The notes under the pieces are model-generated. The model had not been told where the DNA came from. It searched no databases and saw only the letters and a program-made list of their open reading frames with translations. A program made the position numbers and the translations under genes. From Parabacteroides chongii (lineage in GTDB: Bacteria; Bacteroidota; Bacteroidia; Bacteroidales; Tannerellaceae), in assembly GCF_029581355.1 (NCBI RefSeq), contig NZ_CP120849.1, positions 1,210,501 through 1,274,500 of the forward strand: DNA of 64,000 nucleotides, written 5' to 3'. The number at the start of each line of letters is the position of its first letter. Position 1 is the first letter of the stretch. Shown one piece after another: positions 60,903-64,000 of this stretch.

Positions 60903-63900
60903 TCAGAAAGTTATATCTACACCAAATGAAACTGTCAATTGAGTCGGATAGGCAGCCATGCCATCCATTTCAGGATCCACACCGCTATACTTTGTAATAA
61001 CGAATGGGTTTTGAACATCTCCGTAAACACGAAGATTCTGTATAACCTTATCCAGATTTTTAATCTTAGGCAATGTATATCCTAATGTGATATTCTTACA
61101 ACGCAGGAAGTTTGCGTTCTCCAGCCAGAAATCAGAACTCCGATCGTACGGATTCATTATACTGGTCGGATATTTACCAGTCTGATTATCATGAGCCCAA
61201 CGATCTCTTACGGCCGTAGCCATATTCACGCCGTTCTTCAGGAACCAGGAACGTTTCAGATACCAGTCGTAAGCCGGGTTTTCCAATTGTCTGCCAAAAT
61301 AACCATAGAAGAATATATTCAGGTCAAAACCTTTATAAGCAAAGGTATTACCAAAGCCCAGATAGAACTTGGATGTTTTTGTTCCCAGGTAAATAACATC
61401 CGCATCGTCCAGCTTACCGTCCGGTCCTTCCACTAAGTTTCCGTCTTCATCACGTCCGTTCAAATCCTTATACTTGATCATACCAGGCTTGGCATTCGGC
61501 ATATGAGGCAATTTGCATGTACCGTCCGGATTCATATCGCCCGGCTGTACCAAACCATCAGAAATATACAGATAGTAGGAATTCAACATATCCTTTTCAT
61601 TCTCATAAATCGCTTTTTTCCATTGGGGATTTCTTTCCAGCCAACGGTCACGATACAAAGAGAACACGACATCTGTCGACCAGGAAAACTCACCGATCAG
61701 ATTACGGGAAGTAATACCCAATTCAAAACCTTTACTGCCCTTCGCTCCGATATTAGCCATCACCGAACTGATCGGATTATATTGCATCAATTCTTTTTTG
61801 TCCAGCAAATCATCCACACGGCGGGTAAAGAATTCCATAGAACCGGTAATCCTATTCTGGAGAAATCCGAAATCAAGACCCACATTCAATTCAGTCGTAG
61901 TCTCCCATTTCAAATTAGGATTTGCCAGCTGGCTTTGTGCCACACCGACAGACTGCTGGTCGCCAAAGTTGTAATTATCCCCTGTAGAATAGAGAGCCAA
62001 TGCATTATTTCCAATATTCGAGTTACCGGTTTGTCCCAGGCTGACACGCCATTTCAAATCAGAAACAATCTGTTGTTCCGACATAAATTGTTCATTGATC
62101 ATACGCCATGCCAAAGCTACGGAAGGGAAATATCCCCATTTATGGTTTTCCGCAAACTTAGAAGATGCATCACCACGCATAGTGGCAGAAATCAAATAAC
62201 GGTCAGCATAATTATAATTCAAGCGGGCAAAAACAGATCCCAGCACTTCTTCATTATCAAACGAACCGACAGACGGTTTCGTATTTTCACCGGCAGCCAG
62301 GTTATTCCATTTAAAAGCATCCGTAATAAAACGGCTGTTACCCGCATTGAAACCATTTGAATTAAAATGCTGATAAGAATAGCCGGCCATTGCAGAAAAA
62401 TTATGTATTTCATTAAATGTTTTTGTATAAGAAGCTGTCAAATCAAATAATTTACTTGAACGGTTCGAATACGATTTAGAAGCCTCACCACCAGCCTTTT
62501 GTCCATACAATGTGGTTTTAGGCACATATGTATTACGTTCACCTTTCTCCTGCTGGAAACCGGCATTCATTTTCAGATCCAACCCTTCGAACGGGGTAAC
62601 GATCAAATAGAAGTTTCCTAATAGCTGGTTAACCGTACTTTCATCCGTCATATCCAACAGAGAAACGGCATTTGCCAAATACGGCTGATCCGGGTCCAAG
62701 GTATAATTTCCCTCATCATCATAAATCGGAAGAGACGGGTTTGCATTCATCGCAGCTCTGATAACTCCGGCATTCTCATTTTGCCCACTACCTAATGCCA
62801 CGTTATCGCTTTTCACCTGACTAACATTGAAATTAATACCGGTTTTAATATATTTACCTAACTTCTGATCGAAATTAGCACGACCGGAATAACGCTGAAT
62901 ACCATTATTCTTAACTACTCCCTGATGATCATAATAATTTCCGGAAATATAATAAGAAGTCTTGTCCGTACCTCCGGTCAACGACAAATTGTGCTGTGTA
63001 ATGACACCGTTTCTTTCCACGGCTCCCAGCCAATCCGTTGTCTGGGCATTTGCTATCTGATCATTCGAGTATTTCGGACTAAAAGGAGCCACCGCAGACG
63101 GATCGGTGTTTCCATAAACTCCTAATTTGTTTTCCGACAAATAATCTTCATAAAGAACCCGGTTTGTTTCTGTCATAAAGCCTTGTGCATCCAACATATC
63201 AATCTGTTTGACTCTCTTTTGAAAAGAGACGGAACCGGAATACTGTACTTTCGGCTTTTCACCTTGTTTTCCCCGTTTTGTTGTGATCAATACAACACCA
63301 TTGGCAGCCCGGGCTCCATAGATAGCAGTTGCAGATGCATCTTTCAGAATTTCAATGGAAGCTATATCTGCCGGATTCAAATTATTCAGAGGTGATTTAC
63401 TCCCTGATTCATATCTGTTACCACTTCCCGGCTCCATGTTTTCCGTAGATATAGGGAAACCGTCGATTACATAAAGAGGTCCGCTATTCCCGGCACCACC
63501 GGACGCATTACCACGGATCTGCATCCAAACACCTCCACCGGGTTGTGCACTTTGTAAAGAGACTTGCATACCGGCAGCCTTCCCAGTCAGCATCTGTCCT
63601 AAAGACATATTCCCGGCCTGGGGTAAATCGTCTGCTTTAACCTGAGTGATTGCGCCGGTCAGGTTACTTTTCTTAACCGTACCGTAACCGATCACCACAA
63701 CTTCCTCAAGGCTCTTTGTATCTTCTTTCATACTTACATTAATGATAGCCTTGTCTTTAACGGTCACTTCCTGAGTCAAATATCCGATATAAGAGAACTG
63801 AAGGACTGCATTAGACGGAACTTCCAACGTATAGTTACCATCCAGATCTGTCGTAGTTCCCTGTACGGTGCCTTTAACCAGGATATTAGCACCGATGATC

Positions 63901-64000
63901 GGCTCACCATTCATATCGGTAATAACCCCCGAAACTTTTCTGGTCTGTTGTGGTCCGGTCAGGCTAGTTTTATCCGTATCTACCCTGCGAAGAGAAATAT
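60903..64000 (-). CDS. SusC-like TonB-dependent transporter (N-terminus outside window)
   Basis: About 1030 residues are present, and the frame is open through the window edge, so the signal peptide and start are missing. The visible N-terminal part has the carboxypeptidase-regulatory-like domain (TRKVSGVITDMNGEPIIGANIL), then the plug region EEVVVIGYGTVKKSNLTGAI, the SusC motif NGVVLITTKRG and the barrel. An ATG at 63912-63914 is internal to the domain and is not the true start. It imports glycan fragments together with the second SusD. The first promoter of the locus probably lies upstream, outside the window. Confidence 0.92.
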   Translation of the reverse strand, partial: ISLRRVDTDKTSLTGPQQTRKVSGVITDMNGEPIIGANILVKGTVQGTTTDLDGNYTLEVPSNAVLQFSYIGYLTQEVTVKDKAIINVSMKEDTKSLEEVVVIGYGTVKKSNLTGAITQVKADDLPQAGNMSLGQMLTGKAAGMQVSLQSAQPGGGVWMQIRGNASGGAGNSGPLYVIDGFPISTENMEPGSGNRYESGSKSPLNNLNPADIASIEILKDASATAIYGARAANGVVLITTKRGKQGEKPKVQYSGSVSFQKRVKQIDMLDAQGFMTETNRVLYEDYLSENKLGVYGNTDPSAVAPFSPKYSNDQIANAQTTDWLGAVERNGVITQHNLSLTGGTDKTSYYISGNYYDHQGVVKNNGIQRYSGRANFDQKLGKYIKTGINFNVSQVKSDNVALGSGQNENAGVIRAAMNANPSLPIYDDEGNYTLDPDQPYLANAVSLLDMTDESTVNQLLGNFYLIVTPFEGLDLKMNAGFQQEKGERNTYVPKTTLYGQKAGGEASKSYSNRSSKLFDLTASYTKTFNEIHNFSAMAGYSYQHFNSNGFNAGNSRFITDAFKWNNLAAGENTKPSVGSFDNEEVLGSVFARLNYNYADRYLISATMRGDASSKFAENHKWGYFPSVALAWRMINEQFMSEQQIVSDLKWRVSLGQTGNSNIGNNALALYSTGDNYNFGDQQSVGVAQSQLANPNLKWETTTELNVGLDFGFLQNRITGSMEFFTRRVDDLLDKKELMQYNPISSVMANIGAKGSKGFELGITSRNLIGEFSWSTDVVFSLYRDRWLERNPQWKKAIYENEKDMLNSYYLYISDGLVQPGDMNPDGTCKLPHMPNAKPGMIKYKDLNGRDEDGNLVEGPDGKLDDADVIYLGTKTSKFYLGFGNTFAYKGFDLNIFFYGYFGRQLENPAYDWYLKRSWFLKNGVNMATAVRDRWAHDNQTGKYPTSIMNPYDRSSDFWLENANFLRCKNITLGYTLPKIKNLDKVIQNLRVYGDVQNPFVITKYSGVDPEMDGMAAYPTQLTVSFGVDITF

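Noticed and set aside
61503..62360. 285-residue plus-strand ORF
   Set aside because: It is antisense to the second SusC gene, with no protein-family features.

Overview
The window looks like a chromosome segment of a gut-type Bacteroidales bacterium (Bacteroides/Parabacteroides-like). The evidence is two SusC/SusD pairs, many LFxSC-type lipoprotein signals, TAnnTTTG-type promoter boxes, Bacteroidetes-style tyrosine recombinases and multi-enzyme glycan loci. No rRNA or CRISPR array is visible; there is one tRNA gene.

Region 1 (1-12.3 kb) is ordinary chromosome. It holds the 5' part of a GH29 alpha-L-fucosidase lipoprotein divergent from an AraC regulator, a HAD-type deoxyribonucleotidase, a DeoR regulator, a lipoprotein, a large secreted macroglobulin-like protein, a surface-lipoprotein tyrosine phosphatase, and an operon of an FtsX/MacB-type ABC permease with a LytS-type histidine kinase and a LytTR response regulator. 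Region 2 (12.3-13.0 kb) is a gene-poor scar with tandem and inverted repeats and two ORF remnants.

Region 3 (13.0-24.9 kb) is an integrative element of about 11.8 kb inserted at the 3' end of a tRNA-Leu(UAG) gene. It is bounded by 70-bp direct repeats (69/70 identical), each carrying 28 nt of the tRNA 3' end and the tRNA terminator. It has a full-length tyrosine integrase next to the tRNA, a second small recombinase near the far end, a RadC-like protein, a polyvalent-protein-type kinase, a helicase-like protein with a degenerate Walker A motif, a DGQHR (ParB-like) protein, a protein I do not recognise, and an OLD-like ATPase-TOPRIM nuclease that is a candidate phage-defence gene. No capsid, portal, relaxase or type IV secretion gene is visible.

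Region 4 (24.9-29.5 kb) is core chromosome: topoisomerase IV subunit A, threonine ammonia-lyase and an ArsC-type reductase.

Region 5 (29.5 kb to the end) is a large locus entirely on the minus strand, and the most interesting part. It encodes two SusC/SusD pairs, a GH92 alpha-mannosidase, five divergent GH38-type (alpha-mannosidase superfamily, including DUF5054) enzymes, a LacI regulator and an FHS-type sugar transporter. In the same co-directional run, with ATGA stop/start overlaps, is a corrinoid-dependent methyl-transfer module: a corrinoid protein, two zinc-type URO-D-family methyltransferases, a cupin, and a CobW-type GTPase fused to a MetH-like corrinoid activation domain. A third URO-D protein lacking the zinc ligands, and a truncated fourth, lie among the glycosidases. 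LacI-type operator-like palindromes sit at three boundaries inside the locus. My inference is a system that imports a mannose-rich glycan, trims it with GH92/GH38 enzymes and removes methyl groups from O-methylated sugars via a corrinoid protein. The substrate and methyl acceptor cannot be read from the sequence.
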